NCBI GenBank assembly: GCA_963977495.1
Contig: CAXBOT010000001.1
Coordinates: forward strand, 1,240,001 to 1,304,000
From: UBA1672 sp963977495
Lineage (GTDB): Bacteria > Pseudomonadota > Alphaproteobacteria > Micavibrionales > Micavibrionaceae
Direction of reading: 5' to 3'
DNA length: 64,000 nt
Under the pieces are notes generated by a model. The model was given only the letters and a program-made list of their open reading frames with translations. It ran no database searches and was not told the origin of the DNA. Below are positions 9,307-18,931 of the stretch, piece by piece; the first letter of the stretch is position 1, and each line of letters starts with the position of its first letter. The position numbers and the translations under genes are program-made.

Positions 9307-10701
9307 ATGAGCTATACATTCGATCCCACAATCCTGCGTGAATATGACATTCGCGGCCAAATTGGTAAAAACCTGTCCGAAGCCGATGCCTATGCCTTGG
9401 GACGCGCTTTCGGTACATTCATCCAGCAAAAGCCAGCCGGCGGCACGCAGCACACTGTTTGCGTGGGGTATGACGGACGTCACAGCTCTCCCGTTCTCTC
9501 TGAAAATCTCTGCAAAGGTCTGAAAGAAACAGGCGTGCGCGTAATCTCCGTTGGTCTTGGCCCTACGCCGATGCTCTATTTCTCTGTCAAACATCTCGAA
9601 GCCGATGCAGGCATCATGGTGACAGGCTCACACAACCCATCAGATTATAACGGCTTCAAAATGACCTTGAACAAATCCCCGATTTTCGGTGACACCATTC
9701 AAGACATCGGCGCGCTTTCTACAAGCGGTAACATCACCACAGGCGAAGGCTCGATTGAAACATTTGATATCGAAGATATCTATGTTGATCGTTTGATCCT
9801 TGATCTAGACCTAACCCGCGACCTTACCATCGGTTGGGACGCAGGAAACGGCGCAGCAGGCGACATTTTGCAAAAACTGGTTAAAAAAATACCGGGTACG
9901 CATCACCTGATTTTCGAAGATATTGACGGTGATTTCCCGAACCACCACCCTGATCCAACCGTAGATAAAAACCTGATTGATCTGCAAAAACTGATCAAAG
10001 ACAAAAAATGTGATCTTGGTATTGCCTTTGATGGTGATGGCGATCGTATCGGCGTGGTTGATGAAAACGGCACAATCTTGCGCTGTGATATTCTGATGAC
10101 CATCTATGCGCGTGAAGTGATTGAAAACATGCCAGGCGCGGCGATCATTGGCGATGTTAAATGCTCACAAGTTATGTTTGATGAGATCAACAAAATGGGC
10201 GGCAAGGCCGTGATGTGGAAAACAGGTCACTCCCTGATTAAAGATAAAATGCGCGAGCTGAATGCACCGCTTGCCGGTGAATTATCAGGGCATATTTTCT
10301 TTGCTGATAAATATTACGGCTTTGACGATGCGCTCTATTGTTCTGTGCGTCTGTTGAATGCACTCTCACAAACCGAAGGCGGCCTGTCCAGCCTGACCAG
10401 TCATTTGCCGACACTGTTCAACACGCCGGAATTGCGCATCGAAGTCAACGAAGCGGAAAAATTCGACCTTGTACCGCGCGTGTTTGAAAGCTTGAAAGCA
10501 CAAGCCAATGACAATGCATCGCTTGATGATATTGACGGCGTGCGCGTTTCAACGCCCGATGGTTGGTGGTTGCTGCGTCCATCCAATACACAGGATGTTT
10601 TGGTCGCCCGCGTTGAATCAAACAGCGAAGAAGGCTTGCAACGCCTTAAAAACATGGCGGGTGAAGAAGTTAAAAAAATAGGCTATACTCTGGTCTTCTA
10701 A
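9307..10701 (+). CDS. Phosphomannomutase/phosphoglucomutase
   Basis: Interconverts hexose 6- and 1-phosphates (alpha-D-phosphohexomutase superfamily, AlgC/ManB type), supplying substrate to the adjacent uridylyltransferase. At 464 residues it has four domains. The phosphoserine loop is TGSHNPSDYNGFKM, the metal loop DGDGDRIGVVDENG, the sugar-binding loop GELSGHIFF and the C-terminal phosphate loop RPSNTQDVLVARVE. The start TFDPTILREYDIRG is the usual N-terminus. Confidence 0.93.
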   Translation: MSYTFDPTILREYDIRGQIGKNLSEADAYALGRAFGTFIQQKPAGGTQHTVCVGYDGRHSSPVLSENLCKGLKETGVRVISVGLGPTPMLYFSVKHLEADAGIMVTGSHNPSDYNGFKMTLNKSPIFGDTIQDIGALSTSGNITTGEGSIETFDIEDIYVDRLILDLDLTRDLTIGWDAGNGAAGDILQKLVKKIPGTHHLIFEDIDGDFPNHHPDPTVDKNLIDLQKLIKDKKCDLGIAFDGDGDRIGVVDENGTILRCDILMTIYAREVIENMPGAAIIGDVKCSQVMFDEINKMGGKAVMWKTGHSLIKDKMRELNAPLAGELSGHIFFADKYYGFDDALYCSVRLLNALSQTEGGLSSLTSHLPTLFNTPELRIEVNEAEKFDLVPRVFESLKAQANDNASLDDIDGVRVSTPDGWWLLRPSNTQDVLVARVESNSEEGLQRLKNMAGEEVKKIGYTLVF

Positions 10702-10757
10702 TAAACGCCGAATCACGGTATTTTTTTTAGTTGCGTCACTCTTTGTAAGGTATCAGT

Positions 10758-11393
10758 ATGCCCGAAATAACAACAAGACTTGTTGAACTTATCTCCTCTA
10801 AGGTCTGTCATGACCTTATCAGTCCGGTTGGTGCCATTTCAAACGGTGTGGAAATTCTCGAAGAAATGGGCGCGGATGATGATGTCACCGCCCTCATCTC
10901 GTTCAGTGCCACACAAGCCAATGCGAAGCTGAAAACTTTGCGCATGGCCTATGGTCTTGGCGGTTCTGATGAAAGCATCAAAATCGAAGATATTCACAAA
11001 ACCTTCGATGATTTTATCAGTGGCGATAACCGCGTCTCGCAAAACTGGTCACCGAGCATGACCCTCTCATTCGAAACCCGCAAAGGCTTCCCCAAGTTGC
11101 TCATGTGTGCCTTGATGCTGGTCGGAGAATCCTTACCCAAAGGCGGTAAAGTCGAAGTCAAACCACATGATGAGAATACGATCGTGATTATCGGCAGAGG
11201 CGAAAATGCCACATTCCGTCAGGGATATGTGGATGCGCTGGCGCAAAGCACAGACGTAGAAAACCTAGACCCCAAACTGATCCACCCCTATATAACAGGT
11301 CTTTTTGCCCAACAATATGGCTTTGAAATTACGCCGGATGAATGCGGTGATAGTTTTATTTCCTTGAGATTAAAACAAGCTTCTGTATCCTAG
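10758..11393 (+). CDS. chpT: ChpT-type histidine phosphotransferase
   Basis: In Alphaproteobacteria ChpT passes phosphate from the hybrid kinase CckA to CtrA and CpdR. This 211-residue protein has a pseudo-histidine-kinase layout. The DHp helix carries KVCHDLISPVGAISNGVEIL with the phospho-acceptor His18, and the C-terminal part resembles a degenerate HATPase domain without clear N/G boxes. A ribosome-binding site (GTAAGG) lies upstream. It is directly followed, after 160 bp, by the chemotaxis cluster. The family call rests on the CHDLxSPxxAxxNG signature and the length; partner genes are not in the window. Confidence 0.82.
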   Translation: MPEITTRLVELISSKVCHDLISPVGAISNGVEILEEMGADDDVTALISFSATQANAKLKTLRMAYGLGGSDESIKIEDIHKTFDDFISGDNRVSQNWSPSMTLSFETRKGFPKLLMCALMLVGESLPKGGKVEVKPHDENTIVIIGRGENATFRQGYVDALAQSTDVENLDPKLIHPYITGLFAQQYGFEITPDECGDSFISLRLKQASVS

Positions 11394-11553
11394 TCTATAG
11401 AGGGTTTTCGGAAAAACTCAGCGCCCATAGATTGCCTATGTCGTTGCGTTTTGCGGAAAACACCTTCGCTGCGTTTTCAACAGATTAGACGATGGAAATC
11501 GGTATTATCTGCATTTCCATCACAATAATGCGCTGTTTTAAGGACTCTTCCCT
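11394..11553 (+). other. chpT-cheA intergenic region with inverted repeats
   Basis: The stretch holds several small dyads. GTTTT-CGG-AAAAC lies at about 11405-11417, CATAG-ATTGC-CTATG at about 11427-11442, and GTTTT-GCGG-AAAAC at about 11449-11462. A 9-bp stem GATGGAAAT/ATTTCCATC at 11491-11521 has a 13-base loop. The first 90 bases look like an extragenic palindromic element, but I see no second copy in the window. AAGGACT supplies the cheA ribosome-binding site. Confidence 0.4.
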
Positions 11554-14085
11554 ATGGATGAACTTATCGTCGAGTTTTTAGCAGAAACCAATGAAAGCCT
11601 TGAGGAGCTTGACGTTGACCTTGTTGATTTCGAACAAAATCCGAATAACAAGGATTTGCTGGAGAAAATTTTTCGCCTTATGCATACGATCAAGGGTACA
11701 TGCGGCTTCCTAAGCTTGCCCAACCTTGAAAAGCTCGCGCATCATGCGGAAAATGTTTTGGGGTTGTTTCGCGATGGTAATCTGGACGTCACCGCCGATT
11801 ATGTCACATTGATTTTTGAATCCATTGATGAAATCAAAGCCATTGTAAACACAATCGAACAAACAGGCGCAGAGCCCGATAATGATTACACGGCATTGAT
11901 CGCCAAATTGGATGCCGCCTTTGAAGGAAAGCCACCACCGGCAGACAGCCCCGCGCCGCCGCGCGCCGCCGAAAGCCTCCCGCCCGAAGATGCCAAGCCG
12001 CACAAAACACAAGAAGCGCAAACATTACGCGTGCATGTTGATGTACTCGAAGATCTGATGACGATGGTCAGCGAACTGGTTTTAACGCGCAATCAATTGC
12101 TCCAGATCACGCGCGCACAAGGCGAAACCCCCTTTACCCCGCCCCTACAACGCCTCAACCTGATTGCTTCGGAATTGCAAGAAGGCGTGATGAAAACCCG
12201 CATGCAACCCATCGGCAATGCATGGACAATGCTGCCGCGGATCGTGCGCGATCTGGCTATTGAATTGGGCAAGAAAATCGAGCTGGAGATGAGCGGCCAA
12301 GAAACAGAGCTTGATCGTCAAGTTCTGGACATGATCAAAGACCCGCTAACGCACATGATCCGCAACTCAGGTGATCATGGCATTGAAAGCCCAGCAGAGC
12401 GCCGCGCCGCGGGGAAAACTGAAACAGGCACGATCCACCTTAATGCCTATCATGAAGGTGGCTATGTCATCATCAAAATTGCCGATGACGGCAAGGGCTT
12501 ATCTGCAGATAAAATTAAAAATAAAATCATCCAGAATAATCTGGCCACCGCCGAAGAACTGGCCGAAATGTCGCTGCAACAAATACAGCAATTTATTTTC
12601 AAGGCTGGTTTTTCTACGGCTGAAACCGTCACATCGATATCCGGACGCGGCGTGGGCATGGACGTGGTGCGCACCAATATTGAAAAAATCGGCGGCACGA
12701 TTGATTTACAATCCGTTGAAGGCGAAGGCTCGACCTTCACCATTAAAATCCCCCTAACCCTTGCGATTATTCACGCGCTGATTATCGAAGTCGCCACAGA
12801 GCGCTACGCCATCTCGCAACTGTGCGTCAAGGAACTGGTGATGGTATCCGAACAAAGCGCGCAGAAAATCGAATATATTAAGAAGACCCCCGTCTTTCGC
12901 CTGCGTGAAGAATTGCTCCCTCTGGTGTGTTTGAGCGAGTTGCTCTGTTTAACGCCGCCGGATCATGATCAAACGCCAATCGACAACCAAAGCCGTTACA
13001 TCATTGTGACCGAAACCGAGGGACAATCCTTTGGCATCATTGTTGACCGCGTCTTAAATACAGAAGAAATCGTCGTCAAACCCGTATCCAGAATGCTGCG
13101 CTCGGTGGATGTTTTTTCGGGTAGCACTATTTTAGGTGATGGCGCGGTTATTATGATATTGGACACCGTAGGCATCGCCCGTAAATTAGGGCCGTTGAGC
13201 GCAGTACAAAAAGGCAAGCCTCTGAAACAAACCACCACGCGCAACGTTGGTGATACATTGTCGCTTTTATTGTTCAAGGCTGGTGATGCAACACCAAAGG
13301 CCGTTCCCAGCGCCTTAATCGCCCGCATTGAAACAATAAACCCCGCCAACATCGAATATTCGGGCGGTCAGATGATGATTCAATATAGAGGCGCACTTAT
13401 GCCACTGACGCCGTTTAACGATGCCGTAAAGATGGATGACGGCAAAGACAAACACGTTCTGGTCTTTACTGATAACGCACAATCCATGGGGGTTATCGTC
13501 GATCACATCGTTGATATCACCGAAGAAAACGTCAATATGCAGATTGACGCCTTGCAAGACGGTCTCTTAGGCAGTGCCATCATCAATAATCACGCTACGG
13601 ATGTGGTGGATATGGCCTATTTCCTCAATCGCGTGAACCATAACTGGTTCAAAGAGCATAAAACCGCCAATGACGACCCGCCAGATGCATCCACCGCGCA
13701 AAATCAGGCCAAAAAGCATATCCTCCTGATTGATAACGGCCCTTTTTTCTGCAAAATGCTCAGCCCGATCCTACGCATCGCAGGGTATGACATCACAACA
13801 CGTGACACCCCAACAAACGCGCTCAAGCTCTGTAGCAAAGGCAGCATGTTTGATCTGATTGTCAGTCATATGCATATCGATGATATGGACAGCTTCGCCT
13901 TTATAAAACAGATTAAGGATACGAACAGTGCATGGTCTGACGTACCGATTGTGGCCTTATCTGCGCGCGTAACACCGCAAGATCGTGCGCGCGCTATAGA
14001 AAGCGGCTTTATCGACTATATTGCAAAATTCGACACAGAGACTTTACTGCGCACCCTATCTGATACATTAAAGCAACCCGATTGA
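11554..14085 (+). CDS. cheA: Chemotaxis histidine kinase CheA with extra CheW-like and receiver domains
   Basis: The chemoreceptor-coupled kinase that phosphorylates CheY and CheB. Domains in 843 residues: Hpt with His44 in MHTIKGTCGF; a Pro/Ala linker (about 130-160); dimerisation helices (LMTMVSELVLTRNQ); HATPase with MIRNSGDHGIESPAER and ISGRGVGMDVVRTNIE; a CheW-like P5 domain (about 405-550); a second CheW-like segment (about 565-690); and a C-terminal receiver fold (about 720-840). No separate CheY-binding P2 domain is obvious. In the receiver the phospho-acceptor Asp is replaced: the motif reads LIVSHMHIDDMDS, with His where Asp is expected, and the acidic pair is reduced to IDN. The receiver is therefore probably regulatory rather than a phosphate sink. 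Confidence 0.93.
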   Translation: MDELIVEFLAETNESLEELDVDLVDFEQNPNNKDLLEKIFRLMHTIKGTCGFLSLPNLEKLAHHAENVLGLFRDGNLDVTADYVTLIFESIDEIKAIVNTIEQTGAEPDNDYTALIAKLDAAFEGKPPPADSPAPPRAAESLPPEDAKPHKTQEAQTLRVHVDVLEDLMTMVSELVLTRNQLLQITRAQGETPFTPPLQRLNLIASELQEGVMKTRMQPIGNAWTMLPRIVRDLAIELGKKIELEMSGQETELDRQVLDMIKDPLTHMIRNSGDHGIESPAERRAAGKTETGTIHLNAYHEGGYVIIKIADDGKGLSADKIKNKIIQNNLATAEELAEMSLQQIQQFIFKAGFSTAETVTSISGRGVGMDVVRTNIEKIGGTIDLQSVEGEGSTFTIKIPLTLAIIHALIIEVATERYAISQLCVKELVMVSEQSAQKIEYIKKTPVFRLREELLPLVCLSELLCLTPPDHDQTPIDNQSRYIIVTETEGQSFGIIVDRVLNTEEIVVKPVSRMLRSVDVFSGSTILGDGAVIMILDTVGIARKLGPLSAVQKGKPLKQTTTRNVGDTLSLLLFKAGDATPKAVPSALIARIETINPANIEYSGGQMMIQYRGALMPLTPFNDAVKMDDGKDKHVLVFTDNAQSMGVIVDHIVDITEENVNMQIDALQDGLLGSAIINNHATDVVDMAYFLNRVNHNWFKEHKTANDDPPDASTAQNQAKKHILLIDNGPFFCKMLSPILRIAGYDITTRDTPTNALKLCSKGSMFDLIVSHMHIDDMDSFAFIKQIKDTNSAWSDVPIVALSARVTPQDRARAIESGFIDYIAKFDTETLLRTLSDTLKQPD

Positions 14086-14104
14086 TGAAGAGCCAACACG
14101 CATA

Positions 14105-14572
14105 ATGCCTGACACCGTAACAAATCAAGACGACGCATCTTCTCACGATTATCTGAGCATGCACATTGCCGGACATTCTTTCGGCATCCCTGTTTTGCAA
14201 ATTCTTGATGTTCTGCGTGCGGAAAGAATAACCCGCATTCCCCTCGCCCCGAAAGAGATCGCCGGATCACTCAACCTGAGGGGGCGCATTGTAACAGCCA
14301 TTGATGTTCGCAAACGGCTTGGGCTTCCTGAACGCGATTGTAACCAATCCGTTATGAATGTTGTGGTTGAGCATCATAATGAATTATTCAGCCTGATGAT
14401 TGATACCGTTGGCGATGTGCTGAACATCCCAGACAAATCCATTGAAAAACCGCCTAAAACCCTTGATTCTCTATGGCTTGAGGTATCGGTGGGCATTATA
14501 CAACAAGACGAAGGACTATTGATTATTATAGACATTGCCCGCCTTCTTGATTGTATTGGCGCAGAAATCTAA
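14105..14572 (+). CDS. cheW: Chemotaxis adaptor CheW
   Basis: A 155-residue adaptor that couples receptors to CheA in the polar array. It forms a single SH3-like CheW domain: FGIPVLQILDVLRAERITRIP at the N-terminus, GSLNLRGRIVTAIDVRKRLG mid-protein and MIDTVGDVLNIP toward the end. It starts 20 bases after the cheA stop, so it is co-transcribed with cheA. Confidence 0.93.
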   Translation: MPDTVTNQDDASSHDYLSMHIAGHSFGIPVLQILDVLRAERITRIPLAPKEIAGSLNLRGRIVTAIDVRKRLGLPERDCNQSVMNVVVEHHNELFSLMIDTVGDVLNIPDKSIEKPPKTLDSLWLEVSVGIIQQDEGLLIIIDIARLLDCIGAEI

Positions 14573-14581
14573 GAATTGGCG

Positions 14582-14610
14582 TTGGGCAATAGCGCATTTT
14601 ACTTTATACT
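14582..14610 (+). promoter_or_regulatory. Sigma70-type promoter for cheY
   Basis: TTGGGC (14582-14587), a 17-base spacer and TATACT (14605-14610), about 60 bases upstream of the cheY ATG. It suggests cheY-cheB-cheR can be transcribed independently of cheA-cheW. Confidence 0.55.
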
Positions 14611-14670
14611 TTGTTTACGTTTTTGTACTAATCTGTGAGCATACAACGTGCCTGTATCTAGGGAGTCACC

Positions 14671-15045
14671 ATGAAATCTTGTTTAATAGTCGACGATAGT
14701 CGCGTCGTGCGTAAAGTAGCCAGCCGTATCGCGCATGATCTCGGCTTTGAATGCCATGAGGCCGAAGACGGCCAGAAAGCATATGAATTTTGTCAGACAA
14801 CAATCCCTGATGCCATTATTCTGGACTGGAACATGCCGATCATGAGCGGTATTGAGTTTCTTGAAAAACTGCGTCAAATGGAAGACGGCAATCACCCAAA
14901 GGTTGTGTTTTGCACCACTGAAAATGACATTGGTCATATCCAACGCGCAATGCATGCGGGCGCAAATGAATATATTATGAAACCCTTTGACAGCGAAATC
15001 ATCGCTTCCAAATTCATACAAATCGGCTTAATTGAACAAAAATAG
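14671..15045 (+). CDS. cheY: Chemotaxis response regulator CheY
   Basis: A single-domain receiver of 124 residues that carries phosphate from CheA to the flagellar switch. The acidic pair is at Asp8-Asp9 (IVDDSR), the phospho-acceptor is Asp52 in ILDWNMPIMSG, the switch threonine is in FCTTEND, and the conserved Lys is in MKPFD. AGGGAG lies six bases before the ATG. No cheZ is seen in the window. Confidence 0.93.
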   Translation: MKSCLIVDDSRVVRKVASRIAHDLGFECHEAEDGQKAYEFCQTTIPDAIILDWNMPIMSGIEFLEKLRQMEDGNHPKVVFCTTENDIGHIQRAMHAGANEYIMKPFDSEIIASKFIQIGLIEQK

Positions 15046-15097
15046 TAACACCGTCTCTGCGCGGGGTCTTTCCTCCTCTAACACTGTGTCATCTAAC

Positions 15098-16213
15098 ATG
15101 CACCATCCGGCCAAGAAAATCACCGTTATGCTTGTTGATGACTCCAGCGTCATCCGCCGCGCCATATCCATGATTCTCGACACCGAGCCCTCGATTGAAA
15201 TCATTGCCTCTGTCCCTGATGGTCAAATGGCCATCTCCATGACAAAGCACAAAAAACCCGACGTGATGATTTTAGATGTCGAAATGCCCGTAATGGATGG
15301 GCTTACGGCATTGCCGGAAATTTTAAAAAACTCACCTAATACAAAAATCGTTATGTGTTCAAGCATGACAGCGAAAAATGCACACACAACCATTAAGGCC
15401 ATGACATTAGGCGCGGTTGAATGTCTGGTCAAACCCCGCAATGCCAAAGGCATAGCGCCGAACTCTTCGTTCCAGAAAAATTTACTGGATGTTGTGTGCT
15501 CATTAGGGCCAAGCTCAAATTCAACAACCACCGCCGCGCGCACCGCTCCGGCGCTTCCGTCGAGAACAACAACAACAACAACCGCCGCAACAGTGCCGGA
15601 AACACCCTTATTACGCGATGATGCCACCGCCTACACCGGAAAACCTGATATTATTGCCATCGGCAGTTCCACAGGTGGCCCCAAAGCATTGTTCAAAGTG
15701 CTGAGCGATCTTGGCCCCATCGACATTCCGATTGTCATCACCCAGCATATGCCCGCCACCTTCACCAAAATTCTGGCAGAGCACATCACACAGCAAAGCG
15801 GCTCACAGGCTCATGAGGGCGCAGACGGTATGACCCTCAATGCCGGTGAGATCTATGTCGCACCGGGCGGCAAGCACATGCTGTTTGAGAAACACGGTGA
15901 TACCCTCAAAATTCAAATCAATGACGGCCAGCCCGAAAATTTCTGCAAACCTTCGGTTGATCCTATGATGCGTTCACTGATAGACATATATGGTAAAAAA
16001 ATATTATGTGTTATTTTAACAGGCATGGGCAATGATGGCCTAAAGTCGGCACAACATTTAGCAAAAGTCGGGGGACGTGTAATTGCACAAGATCACGAAA
16101 CCAGTGTTGTTTGGGGGATGCCCGGCGCCGTAAGTAATGCTGGCATATGTTCCGCGGTTCTGCCCCTCACCGACATCGGGGCATGGATTAGGAAAGCATG
16201 CACGCCACTATAA
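15098..16213 (+). CDS. cheB: Protein-glutamate methylesterase CheB
   Basis: Demethylates and deamidates chemoreceptors for adaptation. The N-terminal receiver (VMLVDDSSVIRR, acceptor Asp in ILDVEMPVMDG) is followed by a Thr/Ala-rich linker (about residues 140-175) and the methylesterase domain, with GSSTGGPKAL (Ser), ITQHMPATFT (His) and GMGNDG (Asp). I favour the ATG at 15098, giving 371 residues. An in-frame TTG at 15032 would overlap cheY by 14 bases; neither has a clear ribosome-binding site, so the start is unsure. Confidence 0.92.
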   Translation: MHHPAKKITVMLVDDSSVIRRAISMILDTEPSIEIIASVPDGQMAISMTKHKKPDVMILDVEMPVMDGLTALPEILKNSPNTKIVMCSSMTAKNAHTTIKAMTLGAVECLVKPRNAKGIAPNSSFQKNLLDVVCSLGPSSNSTTTAARTAPALPSRTTTTTTAATVPETPLLRDDATAYTGKPDIIAIGSSTGGPKALFKVLSDLGPIDIPIVITQHMPATFTKILAEHITQQSGSQAHEGADGMTLNAGEIYVAPGGKHMLFEKHGDTLKIQINDGQPENFCKPSVDPMMRSLIDIYGKKILCVILTGMGNDGLKSAQHLAKVGGRVIAQDHETSVVWGMPGAVSNAGICSAVLPLTDIGAWIRKACTPL

Positions 16214-16238
16214 AGAAAACCAAATTGGATTAACGCGA

Positions 16239-17099
16239 ATGAAAATTTCAGATTTCGACATCTATAAAGATCTTTTAAAAGAGAAATCCGGTCTTGTCCT
16301 TACACAGGATAAGTCATATCTGGTCAGGTCGCGCCTTAACCCCATCTCCAGAAAATGGGGCTATGACAACCTTGGTGCAATGACCAATGTGCTGCGCGCT
16401 GTTCCGCCCAAAGACCTCGTCAATGATATTGTAGAGGCCATGACCACCAACGAAACATCTTTTTTCCGCGATAATAAACCCTTCGACATTTTCAAGGATA
16501 CAGTGCTCCCCTACTATAAAAACAAAGTGGGCGGAGCGAAGCATCTACGTATTTGGTGCACCGCCGCCTCCAGCGGTCAAGAACCTTATTCACTGGCCAT
16601 TTTACTCAAAGAAGCCGAAGCCCAGATGCCCGGCTGGACATTTTCAATTATGGCGACGGATATCTCTCATGAAATATTGGAAAAGGCCAAGGAAGGCGTT
16701 TATACGCAATTCGAAGTGCAACGCGGCATGCCTGTTCAGCTCTTAATGAAATATTTCACGCAAAACGGTGATAAATGGACACTGAACGATGACATCAAGA
16801 AAATGGTGCATTACGAATGTGTCAATTTGCTGGATGACCTGTCGGCCATGGGGCAATATGACGTTATTTTCTGCCGCAATGTGCTTATTTACTTCGATCT
16901 GGACACCAAAAAAGACGTTATGGAGCGCCTATGCGCGCAAATGACGGATGATGGCATGTTCTTCCTTGGCGGCGCAGAAACGATTTTGGGTATTACAGAG
17001 GCCTATAAAACCGTTCCTGATTGTCGCGGCATGTATGTGAAAACACAAAACGAGCAATCCATCGTTGCCAAAGACGCAAACCTCTCTCAAAGTGCATAA
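16239..17099 (+). CDS. cheR: Chemoreceptor methyltransferase CheR
   Basis: S-adenosylmethionine-dependent glutamate methyltransferase for chemoreceptors, 286 residues. The N-terminal helical domain (MKISDFDIYKDLLKEKSGL) contains NETSFFRD, followed by the SAM-binding IWCTAASSGQEPYSLAI and DVIFCRNVLIYFD. The ATG at 16239 begins at the usual CheR N-terminus; the longer frame from 16137 overlaps cheB. It lies 25 bp after cheB and completes a cheY-cheB-cheR transcription unit. No receptor gene is in the window. Confidence 0.93.
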   Translation: MKISDFDIYKDLLKEKSGLVLTQDKSYLVRSRLNPISRKWGYDNLGAMTNVLRAVPPKDLVNDIVEAMTTNETSFFRDNKPFDIFKDTVLPYYKNKVGGAKHLRIWCTAASSGQEPYSLAILLKEAEAQMPGWTFSIMATDISHEILEKAKEGVYTQFEVQRGMPVQLLMKYFTQNGDKWTLNDDIKKMVHYECVNLLDDLSAMGQYDVIFCRNVLIYFDLDTKKDVMERLCAQMTDDGMFFLGGAETILGITEAYKTVPDCRGMYVKTQNEQSIVAKDANLSQSA

Positions 17100-17204
17100 A
17101 ACCCTTCCCATAAAAATCTGTGCGCTGCTCTTGCACCATAATGTTTTTGTGCTTATAGTCCGCGCCTGTATGAACCCTACTATGCAAAACAAGGTGCGTC
17201 TGCC

Positions 17205-18809
17205 ATGAATAACCCGATCATTAGCGATCCCAACGCCAAAACAATCAAACGTGCGCTTATCTCTGTTTCTAATAAAGAAAACATCGAAGATTTCGCGCGT
17301 AAACTTCAATCCTACGGCGTTGAGATACTCTCAACGGGCGGCACAGCCAAAGCGTTGAGAGAAGCCGGTATCGAAGTCAAAGACGTGTCAGAGCACACAG
17401 GTTTCCCCGAGATCATGGAAGGGCGCGTCAAAACGCTGCACCCGAAAATTCACGGCGGCATTCTGGGCAAGCATGATAACGCAGATCACATCAAGGCGAT
17501 GGAAGAAAACGCTATCGAGCCGATTGATATGGTTGTGATTAACCTCTATCCGTTTGTTGAAACCATCCTAAGCGGCGCAAAATTCGCAGACTGTATTGAA
17601 AATATCGACATTGGCGGGCCTGCCATGATCCGCGCAGCCGCGAAAAACCACAATCACGTCGCCGTTATCACCGATCCGCAGGATTATGACCGCGTCCTTG
17701 AAAACATGGAAAACAATAAAGGCGCGATCACGTACGCTTTGCGTCAATCCCTTGCCTTCACAGCATTTTCGATGACCGCAACCTATGATTCCAGTGTCGC
17801 CAGTTGGTTTGCCCAACAAACCAAGGAAGAAACCCCGCGCCGCATCAGTTTCTCAGGCACGTTGAAACAAAAACTACGCTACGGCGAAAACCCGCACCAA
17901 AAGGCCGCGCTCTACCTCGTTGATGACAGTGTACGCCCGGGCGCCGCGCGTGCAACGCAGGTGCAGGGTAAGGAATTATCCTATAACAACCTCAATGACA
18001 CTGACGCCGCCTTTGAATTGGTCAGCGAATTTGACGAGCCGACCGTGGCCATTATCAAGCACGCCAACCCTTGCGGCGTTGCCAGCGGTAACGACGTTTT
18101 GAGTGCCTATAAAAGAGCGCTGTTATGCGATCAGGTGAGTGCGTTTGGTGGCATCATTGCCCTGAACCAGACACTCACCGCCGAGCTTGCCAGCGCGATC
18201 ATCGAACGCTTTGTTGAGGTGATCATTGCCCCATCTATTGAGGGCGATGCCATTGAAATCCTTAAACAAAAAGGCAATATCCGCGTCCTGACAACAGGCA
18301 GTATGCCTGATAAAGCGCGCAAGATTCCTATGGTTAAACGCATTGCAAGCGGCCTGCTGGTTCAAGAAGCCGATACCGCCCTGCTCGATTCTGAAAATAT
18401 GAAAACAGTCACGGACAGAGAGCCGACCAAAAAAGAGATGGAAGATTTGCTCTTCGCCTTTACTGTGGCCAAGCACGTGAAATCAAACGCTATCGTTTAT
18501 GCCAAAGACGGCGCAACCGTTGGAATTGGTGCAGGCCAGATGAGCCGCATCGATTCGTCGCGTATTGCCGCATGGAAGGCCGTAGAAGCCGCCAAAGAAG
18601 CCGGATGGGATGAACCATTGACCACAGGCTCTGTCGTGGCCTCGGACGCGTTCTTCCCGTTTGCGGATGGTTTGATTGCGGCGGCCGATGCCGGTGTTAC
18701 GGCTGTAATCCAGCCTGGCGGCTCTATTCGGGATCAGGAAGTCATTGACGCCGCGAATGAACGCGGACTTGCAATGGTGTTCACAGCTATGCGACACTTC
18801 CGTCATTAA
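17205..18809 (+). CDS. purH: Bifunctional AICAR transformylase/IMP cyclohydrolase
   Basis: Catalyses the last two steps of IMP synthesis. The 534-residue protein has the MGS-like cyclohydrolase domain first (LISVSNKENIEDFARKL, STGGTAKALREAG, GRVKTLHPKIHGGIL) and the transformylase domain after about residue 200 (LRYGENPHQKAALY, IKHANPCGVA, DAFFPFADG). Length and ends are normal. Confidence 0.96.
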   Translation: MNNPIISDPNAKTIKRALISVSNKENIEDFARKLQSYGVEILSTGGTAKALREAGIEVKDVSEHTGFPEIMEGRVKTLHPKIHGGILGKHDNADHIKAMEENAIEPIDMVVINLYPFVETILSGAKFADCIENIDIGGPAMIRAAAKNHNHVAVITDPQDYDRVLENMENNKGAITYALRQSLAFTAFSMTATYDSSVASWFAQQTKEETPRRISFSGTLKQKLRYGENPHQKAALYLVDDSVRPGAARATQVQGKELSYNNLNDTDAAFELVSEFDEPTVAIIKHANPCGVASGNDVLSAYKRALLCDQVSAFGGIIALNQTLTAELASAIIERFVEVIIAPSIEGDAIEILKQKGNIRVLTTGSMPDKARKIPMVKRIASGLLVQEADTALLDSENMKTVTDREPTKKEMEDLLFAFTVAKHVKSNAIVYAKDGATVGIGAGQMSRIDSSRIAAWKAVEAAKEAGWDEPLTTGSVVASDAFFPFADGLIAAADAGVTAVIQPGGSIRDQEVIDAANERGLAMVFTAMRHFRH

Positions 18810-18838
18810 AGTTCTGTTTGGCACTATACATAAAAAAC

Positions 18839-18868
18839 TTGCATAGACTCTTTGATTTATCCTATACT
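18839..18868 (+). promoter_or_regulatory. Promoter upstream of the six-gene unknown block
   Basis: TTGCAT (18839-18844), an 18-base spacer and TATACT (18863-18868), in the purH-downstream spacer. This would give a leader of roughly 125 bases before the 227-codon gene, and that leader contains a small ORF and a hairpin. Confidence 0.5.
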
Positions 18869-18931
18869 CCAAGTAAGCAATTAGAAAAAGCGCAGAAAAT
18901 GTGCTATATTGGGTGATAAGAGGACAGCTGA

